From Gammaproteobacteria bacterium (GTDB lineage: Bacteria; Pseudomonadota; Gammaproteobacteria; Pseudomonadales; Pseudomonadaceae), in NCBI GenBank assembly GCA_903970465.1, contig CAJCIO010000079.1:1-64000 (forward strand): a stretch of 64,000 nt of DNA, written 5' to 3'. The notes under the pieces were generated by a model. The model saw nothing but the letters and a program-made list of their open reading frames with translations, ran no database searches and had not been told where the DNA came from. The translations under genes were made by a program, and so were the position numbers. Positions 1 through 8,306 of the stretch are shown in pieces. Position 1 is the first letter of the stretch. Each line of letters begins with the position of its first letter.

Positions 1-689
1 CTGGCGACCCAGCCGAAGAAGGTCTCGATGTTGAACAGCGCTGCCTGCTGAGCAAATGCCGGGCCAGCCTGGTGGGTGGCATCGGCGAGCACTACGCCGA
101 AGTATTCGAGGAAAAACCCATCGCGCAGGGTCGACTCCACGCATACGTTGGTGGCGATGCCGGTGAACACCAGATTACGAATGCCGCGGCTGCGCATCAG
201 GCTGTCGAAGTTGGTGTTGAAGAAGCCGCTATAGCGGGTCTTGGGCACCACCATGTCGCCGGGCTGCGGCTTGAGTTCGTCCACCAGTTCGTAGTCCCAG
301 CCACCCTTGGCCAGCAAGGTGCCGTGCAGCTCCGGGCGGGCGCGCATGGTTTTCAGCGCGTTGGACTTGTGCCAGTTGGGCGAGCCGGGGCCGCCGGCCT
401 CGACGTATTCCGGGTCCCAGCCGTTCTGGAAGAACACCACCGGCATGCCGGCAGCGCGGGCGGTGGTCAGGGCTTTCTGGATATTGGCGATCACCGGGCC
501 GGTGGTGGTGACATCGAAGCCGGCCAAGTCCAGATAACCGCCCTGGCTCGAGTAGGCGTTCTGCATGTCGACCACCACCAGCGCGGTTTCGCTGGCCTTG
601 AGGCTCAGGGCCTCCGGGCGTGCGGGCAGGGTGCGCGCGGGCTGGCTGTCCGGGGCCAGGCTGTAACCGGAAACGGGGGCGTTCATCAT
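1..689 (-). CDS. rutB: RutB, ureidoacrylate/peroxyureidoacrylate amidohydrolase (3' end cut by window)
   Basis: RutB hydrolyses the ring-opened product made by RutA, releasing carbamate and an aminoacrylate precursor in uracil catabolism. It is a cytoplasmic isochorismatase-type hydrolase. The 229 codons present contain the family triad: Asp41 (VVDMQNAY), Lys150 (VVPKTRYSG) and Cys183 (ATNVCVEST). These are offset by exactly 17 from D24/K133/C166 of E. coli RutB, so this protein has a longer N-terminus. The last visible residues are IETFFGWVA, so about 15-20 residues lie beyond position 1. Start: ATG at 689 overlaps the rutA stop (ATGA), showing translational coupling. A second ATG follows directly at 686. 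Confidence 0.93.
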   Translation of the reverse strand, partial: MMNAPVSGYSLAPDSQPARTLPARPEALSLKASETALVVVDMQNAYSSQGGYLDLAGFDVTTTGPVIANIQKALTTARAAGMPVVFFQNGWDPEYVEAGGPGSPNWHKSNALKTMRARPELHGTLLAKGGWDYELVDELKPQPGDMVVPKTRYSGFFNTNFDSLMRSRGIRNLVFTGIATNVCVESTLRDGFFLEYFGVVLADATHQAGPAFAQQAALFNIETFFGWVA

Positions 690-1768
690 GCGGACTCCTG
701 CAAGGTATTGATGTGTTGGCGCGAGTGCATCAGGGGCTGGATCTTGCTGCCGAAGTCCTCGACGCCTTTGATGAAGTCGTCGAACACCAGCATCACGCCC
801 TGCGTGCCCGGCACGGTGGCGACTTCATCGAGCATCCGCGCCACCGACGCCCACGAGCCCACCAGGGTGCCCATGTTTATATTCACCGCCGAAGTCGGGT
901 CGGCCATCTGGCGCATGTTGGAACCTGGGCTCGTATCGGCTGCGCCTTTTTCGCCGAGCCAGGCGATGGCTTCCTGATCGGCACCGGCCTTGATGAATTC
1001 CCAACGCTCGCGGGCGGCGTCATCGGTATCGTCGGCGATGATCATGAACAATGCGCAGGCGGTGACGTTGCGCCCGGTCCTGGCGTTGGCCTCCACCAGC
1101 TTGGCGGCAGTCGGGGCGAAGGCGGTGGGGGTGTTGACGCCCTTGCCGAAGCAGAAGTTGTAGTCCGCGTACTGCGACGAGAAGGCCATGCCGGTTTCAC
1201 TCTGGCCGGCGCAGATGATCTTCATGTCGGCCTGCGGTTGCGGGCTGACCCGGCAGTCGTCCATGGTGAAGTACTTGCCCTTCAGGTTGCTGTGGCCGGT
1301 CGTCCACAGGTCGCGCAGCACTTGGGTGTATTCGGCCAGGTAGTCATAGCGCGTCGAGAAGAACTCATCGCCGGGCCACAGGCCCATCTGCTCGTACTCG
1401 GGCTTTTGCCAGCCGGTCACCAGGTTGACGCCGAAGCGGCCGTTGGAGATGGAGTCGATGGTGGCCGCCATGCGGGCGACGATCGCCGGCGGCAAGGTCA
1501 GAGTGGCGGCGGTGGCGAACAGCTGGATGCGGCTGGTGACTGCGGCCAGGCCGGCCATCAGGGTAAAGGATTCAAGGTTGTGCTCCCAGAACTCGGTCTT
1601 GCCCCCGAAGCCGCGCAACTTGATCATCGACAGGGCGAATTCAAAGCCGTAGTGCTCGGCTTTTTGCACGATCTGCTTGTTGAGTTCGAAACTGGGCATG
1701 TATTGCGGTGCGTTTTCCGAGATCAGCCAGCCGTTGTTGCCGATCGGGATGAAAATGCCAATGTCCAT
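686..1768 (-). CDS. rutA: RutA, pyrimidine monooxygenase
   Basis: This flavin-dependent monooxygenase of the luciferase-like family opens the uracil/thymine ring between N3 and C4 and is the first enzyme of the Rut pathway. The 360-residue product matches E. coli RutA nearly end to end, including the N-terminal [17 protein letters not shown] strand, [45 protein letters not shown] and the C-terminal [18 protein letters not shown]. The reading frame is open further upstream, but the ATG at 1768 fits the family start and has an AGAGG ribosome site. It is the first gene of a leftward operon with rutB. A sigma-54 element lies about 80 bp upstream. Confidence 0.95.
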   Translation of the reverse strand: MDIGIFIPIGNNGWLISENAPQYMPSFELNKQIVQKAEHYGFEFALSMIKLRGFGGKTEFWEHNLESFTLMAGLAAVTSRIQLFATAATLTLPPAIVARMAATIDSISNGRFGVNLVTGWQKPEYEQMGLWPGDEFFSTRYDYLAEYTQVLRDLWTTGHSNLKGKYFTMDDCRVSPQPQADMKIICAGQSETGMAFSSQYADYNFCFGKGVNTPTAFAPTAAKLVEANARTGRNVTACALFMIIADDTDDAARERWEFIKAGADQEAIAWLGEKGAADTSPGSNMRQMADPTSAVNINMGTLVGSWASVARMLDEVATVPGTQGVMLVFDDFIKGVEDFGSKIQPLMHSRQHINTLQESA

Positions 1769-1846
1769 GTGCGTGGCCTCTTTGATGCGGTGCTTCGTTC
1801 GAATTAAGGCGCCTCTGGTACAGCAGGCGATTGACGAGAGACACAA

Positions 1847-1862
1847 AGCATTAAGCAGGCCA
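1847..1862 (-). promoter_or_regulatory. sigma-54 (-24/-12) promoter for rutAB
   Basis: Read on the minus strand this is TGGCCTGCTTAATGCT. It has the invariant GG and GC dinucleotides separated by 10 bases and keeps TGGC...TGCT of the consensus TGGCACG-N4-TTGCW. It lies 79 bp upstream of the rutA ATG and 83 bp downstream (in the transcription direction) of the centre of a GCAC-N7-GTGC site. That spacing suits an enhancer-dependent promoter. Inferred from sequence only. Confidence 0.7.
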
Positions 1863-1912
1863 GTTTTCTAAACTTGTTTTCAAACAATGGGTTGGATGGT
1901 TTCAAGATTTAT

Positions 1913-1932
1913 TTCAGACCATTTGGTCTGAA
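1913..1932. promoter_or_regulatory. RutR operator, perfect 20-bp palindrome
   Basis: TTCAGACCA-TT-TGGTCTGAA is a perfect palindrome with 9-bp arms. Its core GACCA-nn-TGGTC is identical to the core of the E. coli RutR consensus TTGACCA-nn-TGGTCAA. It lies between the NtrC-like enhancer and the sigma-54 promoter of rutAB. A repressor bound there could block loop formation or polymerase activation. Pyrimidine bases would be the expected releasing ligands. Confidence 0.8.
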
Positions 1933-1955
1933 CTAGAGCACTTGGTTTGTGCATG
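1925..1955 (-). repeat. Left arm of 31-bp inverted regulatory repeat flanking rutR (contains NtrC-like site 1938-1952)
   Basis: On the minus strand this 31-mer begins CATGCACAAACCAAGTGC and ends TTCAGACC. It matches positions 2944-2974 on the plus strand at 30 of 31 bases, differing only at base 23. The embedded GCAC-N7-GTGC (1938-1952) has the form of an NtrC binding site. The last bases form one half of the RutR operator. Each arm points outward toward the operon it controls. Confidence 0.85.
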
Positions 1956-2059
1956 CCGCACAGCAATGGGGCAATTCAGGCGTGACGGGTATCAATACCG
2001 GCCCGAGGATGTCGCCGCCGCTGCGCTCGGGTTAGAGTGCGCGGGTATTCCAGCTGGAA

Positions 2060-2866
2060 ATGGTCATCGACGTGAATAACGAAACCCCTGCCAAGGCATC
2101 GGATGCTGGCAAAGCCGGCACTCGCAAGATCAAGTCCGGCGTGGCTAAAAGTGCGCCTGTGCCCAAGCCCAAGACGGCTGTCTCTCGCACTGCCAAGCCC
2201 GCCGCTAAAGCCAAGGTCGTCAAGACCCCGCGCGAGCCCAGTGCCACCACGGTAAGCCGGCGCATGCGGCTGGTCGAGGGCAAGCGCACGGCTATTCTCG
2301 AAGCGGCGCTCGAGATTTTCTCCCGTTTTGGCCTGCACGGCACCAGCCTCGACCAGGTCGCCAGCATGGCCGACGTGTCCAAGACCAACCTGCTGTATTA
2401 CTTCAGCAGCAAGGAAGAGCTCTACATCAGCGTGTTGCGCCAGTTGCTGGAAGTCTGGTTGCTGCCACTGCGCGGCTTCAGCGTCGATCAGGATCCGGTC
2501 CAGGCCATCAGCGAGTACATCCGCGTCAAGCTGGAGTTGTCCCGCGATCATCCGGCTGAATCGCGGCTGTTCTGCCTGGAGATCATCCAGGGTGCGCCAT
2601 TGTTGCTGACCGAGCTGGAGCAGCCGCTGCGCGATATCGTCGAAGCCAAGGTGGCGGTGATTCAGGCCTGGATAGATGCCGGCAAGCTGGCGCCGATCGA
2701 ACCTCATCACTTGATTTTCTCGCTGTGGGCGACCACCCAGCATTACGCTGACTTCCGCGCGCAGATCGACGCGGTAACGGGCAAGACCTTGAACGATCCG
2801 CTGTTCTTCAATGAGGTGCTGGAGAATCTGCAGGCTTTGATTCTGAACGGTATTCGGCCGCGCTGA
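2060..2866 (+). CDS. rutR: RutR, TetR-family pyrimidine-responsive regulator
   Basis: TetR-family repressor that senses uracil/thymine and controls pyrimidine catabolism. The segment from about residue 72 onward follows E. coli RutR closely: KRTAILEAALEIFSRFG, then the recognition helix region SKTNLLYYFSSKEELY, then the ligand domain with SRLFCLEIIQGAP, HLIFSLWATTQHYADF and the terminal LILNGIRPR. Residues 1-65 are an added low-complexity tail rich in Lys, Ala, Pro and Thr. The product is 268 aa against about 212 for E. coli. The start is uncertain: ATG 2060 has little ribosome site, while GTG 2072 has GGAAATGG at a workable distance. The gene sits between the two operons it probably represses. 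Confidence 0.92.
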   Translation: MVIDVNNETPAKASDAGKAGTRKIKSGVAKSAPVPKPKTAVSRTAKPAAKAKVVKTPREPSATTVSRRMRLVEGKRTAILEAALEIFSRFGLHGTSLDQVASMADVSKTNLLYYFSSKEELYISVLRQLLEVWLLPLRGFSVDQDPVQAISEYIRVKLELSRDHPAESRLFCLEIIQGAPLLLTELEQPLRDIVEAKVAVIQAWIDAGKLAPIEPHHLIFSLWATTQHYADFRAQIDAVTGKTLNDPLFFNEVLENLQALILNGIRPR

Positions 2867-2943
2867 TTGGCGGTAAATGAGCGGGCCTCGTCGCGGGCAG
2901 AGCAGCCACCCCTCCTATCAAGACCGCCCGCTTTTCGTGCTCC

Positions 2944-2974
2944 CATGCACAAACCAAGTGCTCTATTTCAGACC
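2944..2974 (+). repeat. Right arm of 31-bp inverted regulatory repeat flanking rutR (contains NtrC-like site 2947-2961)
   Basis: This is the plus-strand copy of the element at 1925-1955 (30/31 identity). GCAC-N7-GTGC at 2947-2961 is the NtrC-like core. TTCAGACC followed by GTTTGATC forms a degraded RutR operator at 2967-2986, matching the left palindrome at 13 of 20 bases. The site centre is 73 bp upstream of the sigma-54 element at 3027. Confidence 0.85.
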
Positions 2975-3026
2975 GTTTGATCCGCCTGAATAACTAAGCG
3001 TCTGATACAGATCGCTATTTAGATAG

Positions 3027-3042
3027 TGGCACAGTTTCTGCT
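3027..3042 (+). promoter_or_regulatory. sigma-54 (-24/-12) promoter for the oxygenase/ABC operon
   Basis: TGGCACAGTTTCTGCT matches TGGCACG-N4-TTGCW at all key positions, with the full TGGCAC block and GC ten bases after GG. Transcription should begin near 3054, about 60 bp before the first gene. The NtrC-like site would then sit near -100. Confidence 0.8.
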
Positions 3043-3114
3043 TTTCTCGGGACACCCACCTTGCCGGGTGTCCCGGTGCATCGTCCACGTTGCATCAAGA
3101 GAGAGGATTGTCGA

Positions 3115-4128
3115 ATGACCCTGCAATACGTGCCCATCATCGATCTCGCCCCCTACTTCTCTGGCCAGCCCGAAGGCAAGGCTGCCGTGGCCCAGGCCGT
3201 GCGCCAGGCGTGCAAGGACATTGGTTTTCTGGTGATCACCGAGCACCAGATCCCGGCCGAATTGATCCAGCGCGTCTCCACGCAAACCCGCGCCTTCTTC
3301 GACATGCCCCTGGCCGAGAAGCGCAAGGTCGATCGGCCCAGCCCTGAGATGGTGCGCGGTTACAGTGCCGTCGCCGAGGAAAGCCTTTCGTACTCCCTGG
3401 AAGAAAGCGCCCCGGGCGACCTCAAGGAATCCTTCTCCATCGGCCCCAGCGACGTGCCCGCCGATGACTACTACCACAATGCGCTCGCCGGCCCGCATTT
3501 CGCCCCCAACGTCTGGCCGCCCGAACAGTCGCTGCCGGGCTTCCAGGCGGCCTACCGTGAATACTTCAGCGCCATGAGCGAACTTGCACAGTCGCTCATG
3601 CGCCTGTTCGCCTTGGCGCTCGATCTCGACGAGCATTTTTTCGACGACAAGATCGACCGTCACATCAGCATGTTCCGCACCCTCAGTTATCCGGACATCA
3701 AGACCGAGGTCGAGGCTGGGCAGATGCGCGCCAGTGCCCACACCGATTACGGCAGCCTGACCATCGTGCGTCCGGACAACGCCCTGGGTGGCCTGCAAGT
3801 GCGCAACCGCCAGGGCGAGTGGGTCGACGTGCCTTATGTGGCCGACGGCTTTGTGGTCAACATCGGCGACCTGATGATGCAGTGGACCAACGACGAGTGG
3901 ATTTCAACCTTGCACCGCGTGGTCAATCCGCCGCTGGCCAGCGCCACCGACAACCGCCGCCAGTCGCTGGTGTTCTTCCACCAGCCCAACTACGACACCC
4001 TGATCGAATGCCTCCCCGGCTGCCTGCCCGCGGGTAGCGTGCCGCGTCATGCGGCGGTCACCTCGGGCGATCACTTGCTGGCGAAGTTCGTCAAGCAGAC
4101 TACTTTCGGCGGCAGCAAGGTGGCGTGA
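3115..4128 (+). CDS. 2-oxoglutarate/Fe(II) dioxygenase of the isopenicillin-N-synthase family; possible thymine/pyrimidine hydroxylase
   Basis: Cytoplasmic non-haem iron oxygenase of 337 aa. An N-terminal DIOX_N-type region (VPIIDLAPYF, IGFLVITEHQIP) precedes a jelly-roll core with the iron ligands His209-x-Asp211 (SAHTDYGSL) and His267 (STLHRVV). Arg282-x-Ser284 (RRQS) should bind 2-oxoglutarate. Fungal thymine 7-hydroxylase has this family and length. ATG 3115 has GAGAGGA in front, so I use it instead of the longer frame from 3061. It is the first gene of a sigma-54/RutR-controlled operon with a VOC protein and a nucleobase-type ABC importer. That context favours a pyrimidine or modified-pyrimidine substrate, but this is inference. 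Confidence 0.88.
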   Translation: MTLQYVPIIDLAPYFSGQPEGKAAVAQAVRQACKDIGFLVITEHQIPAELIQRVSTQTRAFFDMPLAEKRKVDRPSPEMVRGYSAVAEESLSYSLEESAPGDLKESFSIGPSDVPADDYYHNALAGPHFAPNVWPPEQSLPGFQAAYREYFSAMSELAQSLMRLFALALDLDEHFFDDKIDRHISMFRTLSYPDIKTEVEAGQMRASAHTDYGSLTIVRPDNALGGLQVRNRQGEWVDVPYVADGFVVNIGDLMMQWTNDEWISTLHRVVNPPLASATDNRRQSLVFFHQPNYDTLIECLPGCLPAGSVPRHAAVTSGDHLLAKFVKQTTFGGSKVA

Positions 4129-4514
4129 TGAATACCCTCTCCTACGTCAACGTTTTCGCCCGGGACATCGAAGCGCTCAGCGGCTTTTACGCGCAGCTGT
4201 TCGGCTTCGAAGAGATCCAGGCAATCCGTTCGCCGATCTTTCGCGGCCTCGACACCGGCAAGTCATGTATCGGCTTCAATGCCCCCGAGGCTTATGCGTT
4301 GTTGGGCCTGGAACAGTTCGCTGACAGCACCGGCGCCAGGTTTCTGCTCAACATCGACGTCGCCAGTCAGGCCGAAGTGGATCGCCTGGTACCCCTGGCC
4401 GTGGCCAGTGGCGCGACGTTGGTCAAGGCCCCTTACCAGACTTACTACCACTGGTATCAGGCGGTGTTGCTCGATCCCGAACAAAACATATTCCGCATCA
4501 ACTTCATGTGTTGA
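4128..4514 (+). CDS. VOC (glyoxalase/bleomycin-resistance fold) family protein
   Basis: A 128-aa single-domain protein with the VOC pattern: an N-terminal YVNVFARDIEALSGFYAQLFGF segment and a C-terminal metal-site region YYHWYQAVLLDPEQNIFRINF. VOC proteins include metal-dependent isomerases, dioxygenases and hydrolases, so the reaction cannot be named. The ATG at 4128 overlaps the preceding stop (TGATG), so translation is coupled to the oxygenase. A GTG at 4125 could add one residue. Coupling suggests it acts on the product of the oxygenase. Confidence 0.8.
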   Translation: MNTLSYVNVFARDIEALSGFYAQLFGFEEIQAIRSPIFRGLDTGKSCIGFNAPEAYALLGLEQFADSTGARFLLNIDVASQAEVDRLVPLAVASGATLVKAPYQTYYHWYQAVLLDPEQNIFRINFMC

Positions 4515-4559
4515 ATGCCGGTATTGCCTTCGCTGTCCAACCATCAGGAAATAGACTCG

Positions 4560-5651
4560 ATGCTCAACGGATTTCTTAAAAGTGCTGTGGCGGCTGCAAT
4601 CGGCCTTGGGGTGGCCAGTGGCGCGATGGCTGAAGGCCTGACCCTGGAAAAACCGGCGAAGATCGCCATGGTGTATATCAGCCCGCGCAATGACGGCGGC
4701 TGGACCCAGGCGTTCGACGAAGCGCGGGTCAAGCTGGAAAAAGACCTCGACACCAAGATCCAGTACGTCGAAAGCGTCCCGGAAAACGCCGCTGCCATCA
4801 CCCCGGTGGTCGACCGCCTGATCGCCCGTGGCGCCAACGTCATCATCGGCACTGCGTTCGGCTACTCCGACACCTTCCTGGAACTGGCGAAAAAATACCC
4901 GAAAGTGGCCTTCCTCAATGGCTCGGGCACCACCAACGCGCCGAACCTCGAATCCTTCTATGGCCGCACCTACGAGAGCCAGTACCTGTGTGGCATGGCC
5001 GCCGGCGCGGCATCCAAGACCGGCAAGCTGGGCTTCGTCGCCGCCAACCCCTTCGGCCAGGTCAACTGGACCGTCAACGCCTACGAACTGGGCGCCTTGC
5101 AGATGAACCCCAAGGCCACCGTCAACGTGATCTTCACCGGCGCCTGGAACGATCCGGTCAAGGAGCGCGCCGCGAGCATGGCGCTGATCGACAGCGGCGC
5201 CGATGTCATCGGCCAGCACGTCGATACCCCGACGCCGCAGATCGTCGCCCAAGAGCGCGGCGTGCTCGGCACCGGTCACCACCGCGACCTCAGCGAATTC
5301 GCCCCCAAGGCCACGGTTTGCTCGTCGGTGTGGGTATGGGATCGCTTCCTCGGCCCCGAGTTGAAAAAGATCATCGCCGGCAACTGGGTGCCGCCAGCCA
5401 ACGGCGCGCTGCTGTCGATGCAGGAGGGCGGTACCGACATCGCGCTTGAACCGGGCGACAGGATCTCCGCTGCCGATCAGGCAAAAATCATGGCCGCGCG
5501 CGGCAAACTGCTCAAAGGCGAGCTGCTGATCTACAGCGGGCCGATGAGCGACCGCGACGGCAAGGAACGTATCGCCGCCGGCCAGCACATGGCCGATCCG
5601 GATTTGTGGAAGATGGACTGGTTCGTCAAGGGAGTGATCTCCCAGCAATGA
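4560..5651 (+). CDS. BMP-family (basic membrane protein/PnrA-like) ABC substrate-binding protein
   Basis: Periplasmic binding protein of 363 aa. A signal peptide of about 25 residues ends at AMA before EGLTLEKPAKIAMVY. The BMP family is shown by DGGWTQAFDEAR near the start, VIIGTAFGYSDTFLELAKKYP, the AAGAASKTGKLGFV hinge and GADVIGQHVDTPTP. Family members such as PnrA and the YufN/BmpA group bind nucleosides or related bases. The start at 4560 has AGGAAA upstream. The stop overlaps the start of the ATPase gene, so all four transporter genes form one coupled unit downstream of the oxygenase and VOC genes. Confidence 0.9.
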   Translation: MLNGFLKSAVAAAIGLGVASGAMAEGLTLEKPAKIAMVYISPRNDGGWTQAFDEARVKLEKDLDTKIQYVESVPENAAAITPVVDRLIARGANVIIGTAFGYSDTFLELAKKYPKVAFLNGSGTTNAPNLESFYGRTYESQYLCGMAAGAASKTGKLGFVAANPFGQVNWTVNAYELGALQMNPKATVNVIFTGAWNDPVKERAASMALIDSGADVIGQHVDTPTPQIVAQERGVLGTGHHRDLSEFAPKATVCSSVWVWDRFLGPELKKIIAGNWVPPANGALLSMQEGGTDIALEPGDRISAADQAKIMAARGKLLKGELLIYSGPMSDRDGKERIAAGQHMADPDLWKMDWFVKGVISQQ

Positions 5652-7162
5652 GTCAGATCAACGCGATTCAGCTGACCGGCATCAACAAATCGTTCGACGG
5701 CTTCCAGGCGCTGACCGATGCCAGTTTTACCGCTTGCTGGGGCGAGGTGCATGCCTTGCTTGGCGAGAACGGGGCGGGCAAGTCCTCGCTGATGAACATC
5801 GCCGCCGGCCTGTATGCGCCGGAAAGCGGATCGCTGTTGATCAACGACAACCCGGTGCGGCTCAAGGGCCCGAGCGATGCCAGCGGGCATCGGATCGGCA
5901 TGGTGCACCAGCATTTCAAGCTGGTGCGGCCCTTTACCGTGGCCCAGAACATCATGCTCGGCTTGCCGGCCGAGTCTGGCGCTGGCACCTACAGCAAGCG
6001 CCTCGGATCATTGGAGGCGCAGATCACCGCCAAGGCGGCCGAACTGGGCTTCGCCATCGACCCGCGGCAGATCGTCGAGACCTTGTCGGTGGCAGAACAA
6101 CAGCGCGTGGAAATCCTCAAAGTGCTGATGGCTGGAGCGCGCATTTTGATACTCGACGAGCCCACCGCCGTGCTCACCGATCAGGAGGCCGAGCGCCTGC
6201 TGGCGACCGTGCAGTCGTTCGCTCGCCAAGGCGCCGCAGTGGTGTTGGTGACGCACAAGATGGCCGACGTCAAACGCTATGCCGACCGCGTCACGGTGAT
6301 GCGCGGCGGGCGTACCGTGCAGACCCTCGACCCGCAAGGCGTGTCGATCGAGCAACTGGTGCGCCTGACCGTCGGCGAGTCTGCGCCCACCACCGAGCAC
6401 CAGGCTGCCAGCCCCGGCGCTGAGCGCCTGGTGATACGTAATCTGCGTTCGCCAGCGGGGCAGGGGCCGTTGCGCGGTGTCGACATGACCCTGCACGCCG
6501 GGCAGATCTACGGCATCGCCGGGGTCGGAGGCAACGGCCAGAGCGAACTCGCCAACGCCTTGATGGGCTTGCCCCAGGCCACCGAAGGCGAAATTCTTTT
6601 GCAGGGCTTTGGCGACCTGCGCACCGCCAGCAGCGAATCGCGCCGGGCACTGGGCATCGCGTCGATTCCTGCCGATCGCTACGGTGCGGCACTGGCCGGC
6701 AGCCTTTCGGTGGCGGAAAACTTCGGCATCGGCCAGATCCACAGCGGTCGCTACGGGCCGTTTGCCTTCCTGCGCGGTAAACGTTTGCAAGAGGACGCTG
6801 CGGCCGCGATCAAAGCTTTCGACGTGCAGGGCGTGCGCTCGCTCAAGCAAAAGGCCGCGCTGCTCTCGGGCGGCAATGCGCAAAAACTGGTGATCGCCCG
6901 CGAGTTCAGCCGCGAGCCGCAACTTGTGCTCGTTCACAGCCCTAGCCGCGGTCTGGATGTACGCGCCACACAAGCGGTGCATGGGCGTTTGCGTGCTGCC
7001 CGCGACGCCGGTGCGGCGGTGTTGGTGATCAGTGAGGACCTGGATGAAGTGCTGGCCCTGGCCGACCGCATTGGGGTCATGAACGGCGGCCGTATCGTCG
7101 CGCAATTCGAACGCCCTGCCGATCGCCAGGCGATTGGCCGGGCCATGGTGAGTCATGACTGA
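5648..7162 (+). CDS. ABC transporter ATPase, duplicated (RbsA/YufO-type), for BMP importer
   Basis: This 504-aa protein has two tandem ATPase domains, as in sugar/nucleoside CUT2-like importers. Domain 1 has Walker A GENGAGKS (39-46), the signature-like LSVAEQQRVEI and Walker B ILILDEPTAVL. Domain 2 has a degraded Walker A (GVGGNGQSE, no Lys), the signature LSGGNAQKLVIAREFS, and an altered Walker B with HSPSRGLDV where a catalytic DEP-type motif would be. Such asymmetry is usual in this family. ATG 5648 overlaps the stop of the binding-protein gene (ATGA). Confidence 0.92.
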   Translation: MSQINAIQLTGINKSFDGFQALTDASFTACWGEVHALLGENGAGKSSLMNIAAGLYAPESGSLLINDNPVRLKGPSDASGHRIGMVHQHFKLVRPFTVAQNIMLGLPAESGAGTYSKRLGSLEAQITAKAAELGFAIDPRQIVETLSVAEQQRVEILKVLMAGARILILDEPTAVLTDQEAERLLATVQSFARQGAAVVLVTHKMADVKRYADRVTVMRGGRTVQTLDPQGVSIEQLVRLTVGESAPTTEHQAASPGAERLVIRNLRSPAGQGPLRGVDMTLHAGQIYGIAGVGGNGQSELANALMGLPQATEGEILLQGFGDLRTASSESRRALGIASIPADRYGAALAGSLSVAENFGIGQIHSGRYGPFAFLRGKRLQEDAAAAIKAFDVQGVRSLKQKAALLSGGNAQKLVIAREFSREPQLVLVHSPSRGLDVRATQAVHGRLRAARDAGAAVLVISEDLDEVLALADRIGVMNGGRIVAQFERPADRQAIGRAMVSHD

Positions 7163-8306
7163 GACAACGATGGCTTCTTCTTCCAATACGGGCGCCCCGG
7201 CCGATAAGGGTTTGCGTCAGCCTTGGCTGGCCCGGCGCTACACCCTGGAAATCCGCCAGCAGCTGGGTTGGGGCTGGCAGGCGTTGATCATCGCCCTGGC
7301 GCTGGTGCTCGGTCTGGCAATCTGTGCGGTGATTTTGATCAGCGCCGGGGTACCGGCTGCCGAGTTGCTCGACGAATTCGTAGTGCTCACGGTGCTCGAT
7401 CCGCAGAACCTCAAGGCGGTGCTGTTTCAGGCGGCGCCCATGATCATGGTCGGCCTGGCCGGCTGCATGGCATTCCGCGCGCGCTTCTGGAACCTGGGGC
7501 TCGAGGGGCAGATGATCTGGGGTGGCATCGGCGCCACGGCGGTGTCGTTGTTCGAGGTCGGCCCGGACAGCCTGCGCCTGCCGCTGATGCTGGTGGTGGC
7601 GATGCTCTTCGGCATGCTCTGGACGCTGGCGCCGGTGCTGCTGAAGTTGCGCTTGAAGGTCAACGAGATCATCTCGACGCTGATGCTCAACTACATCGCT
7701 GCCAATTTCCTTCTGCACCTGCTGTACGGCAGTTGGAAGGACCCGCGCGACAACTTTCCCTATTCGCCGCCCTACCGCGCCTTCGAGCGTTTGCCGGACC
7801 TGTTCGACGGGTTCAACGCCGCTATCGTGCTGGCCTTGGTGGTCACGGTGCTGGCGCTGTGGTTTATCGGGATCTCCCGGGCCGGATTGTATCTGCGCTT
7901 CGTCGACGCCAACCCGCGGGTCGCCAGTGCGGTCGGCGTGCCGGTGCGCAAGATGATCGTCGCCACGGTGCTGTTATCCGGCGCGTTGGCGGGCATTGCT
8001 GGCTTCATGGTCACCGCCGGGCAGGAAGGGCGCCTGACTCAGGCGTTTTACCAGGGCTATGGTTTTTCCGGGATTCTCATCGCGTTTCTGGCGCGCAACA
8101 ACCCCTTGGCCGCGACCATCGTCGCGTTGCTGGTGGCCATGCTGTTCGTGACGGGGCGCAGCCTGCAGGTGTTCTACCAGATCCCGTTTTCGATGGTGCA
8201 GCTGATCCAGGCGATTCTGGTGATCTGCGTGGCCTCGTCGGACTTTTTCATTCGCCACCGCATGCGGCGCATTCAGGGCAGCGACGCCCACAGTGGAGAG
8301 CAGTGA
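7155..8306 (+). CDS. BMP-type ABC transporter permease 1
   Basis: Inner-membrane permease of 383 aa with about eight to ten hydrophobic segments. Family hallmarks are MIMVGLAGCMAFRARFWNLGLEGQM near the N-third and the cytoplasmic loop KVNEIISTLMLNYIA. It pairs with the following permease to form the channel for the BMP importer. ATG 7155 overlaps the ATPase stop by 8 bases. A second ATG at 7170 is an alternative start. Together with its neighbours it probably imports nucleobases or nucleosides as a nitrogen source. Confidence 0.9.
   Translation: MTETTMASSSNTGAPADKGLRQPWLARRYTLEIRQQLGWGWQALIIALALVLGLAICAVILISAGVPAAELLDEFVVLTVLDPQNLKAVLFQAAPMIMVGLAGCMAFRARFWNLGLEGQMIWGGIGATAVSLFEVGPDSLRLPLMLVVAMLFGMLWTLAPVLLKLRLKVNEIISTLMLNYIAANFLLHLLYGSWKDPRDNFPYSPPYRAFERLPDLFDGFNAAIVLALVVTVLALWFIGISRAGLYLRFVDANPRVASAVGVPVRKMIVATVLLSGALAGIAGFMVTAGQEGRLTQAFYQGYGFSGILIAFLARNNPLAATIVALLVAMLFVTGRSLQVFYQIPFSMVQLIQAILVICVASSDFFIRHRMRRIQGSDAHSGEQ

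Noticed and set aside
620..1807. Long plus-strand frame antisense to rutA (395 aa)
   Set aside because: Its composition (Gly/Ala/His/Arg-rich with no family motif) is typical of antisense GC-rich frames, and rutA on the other strand is certain.
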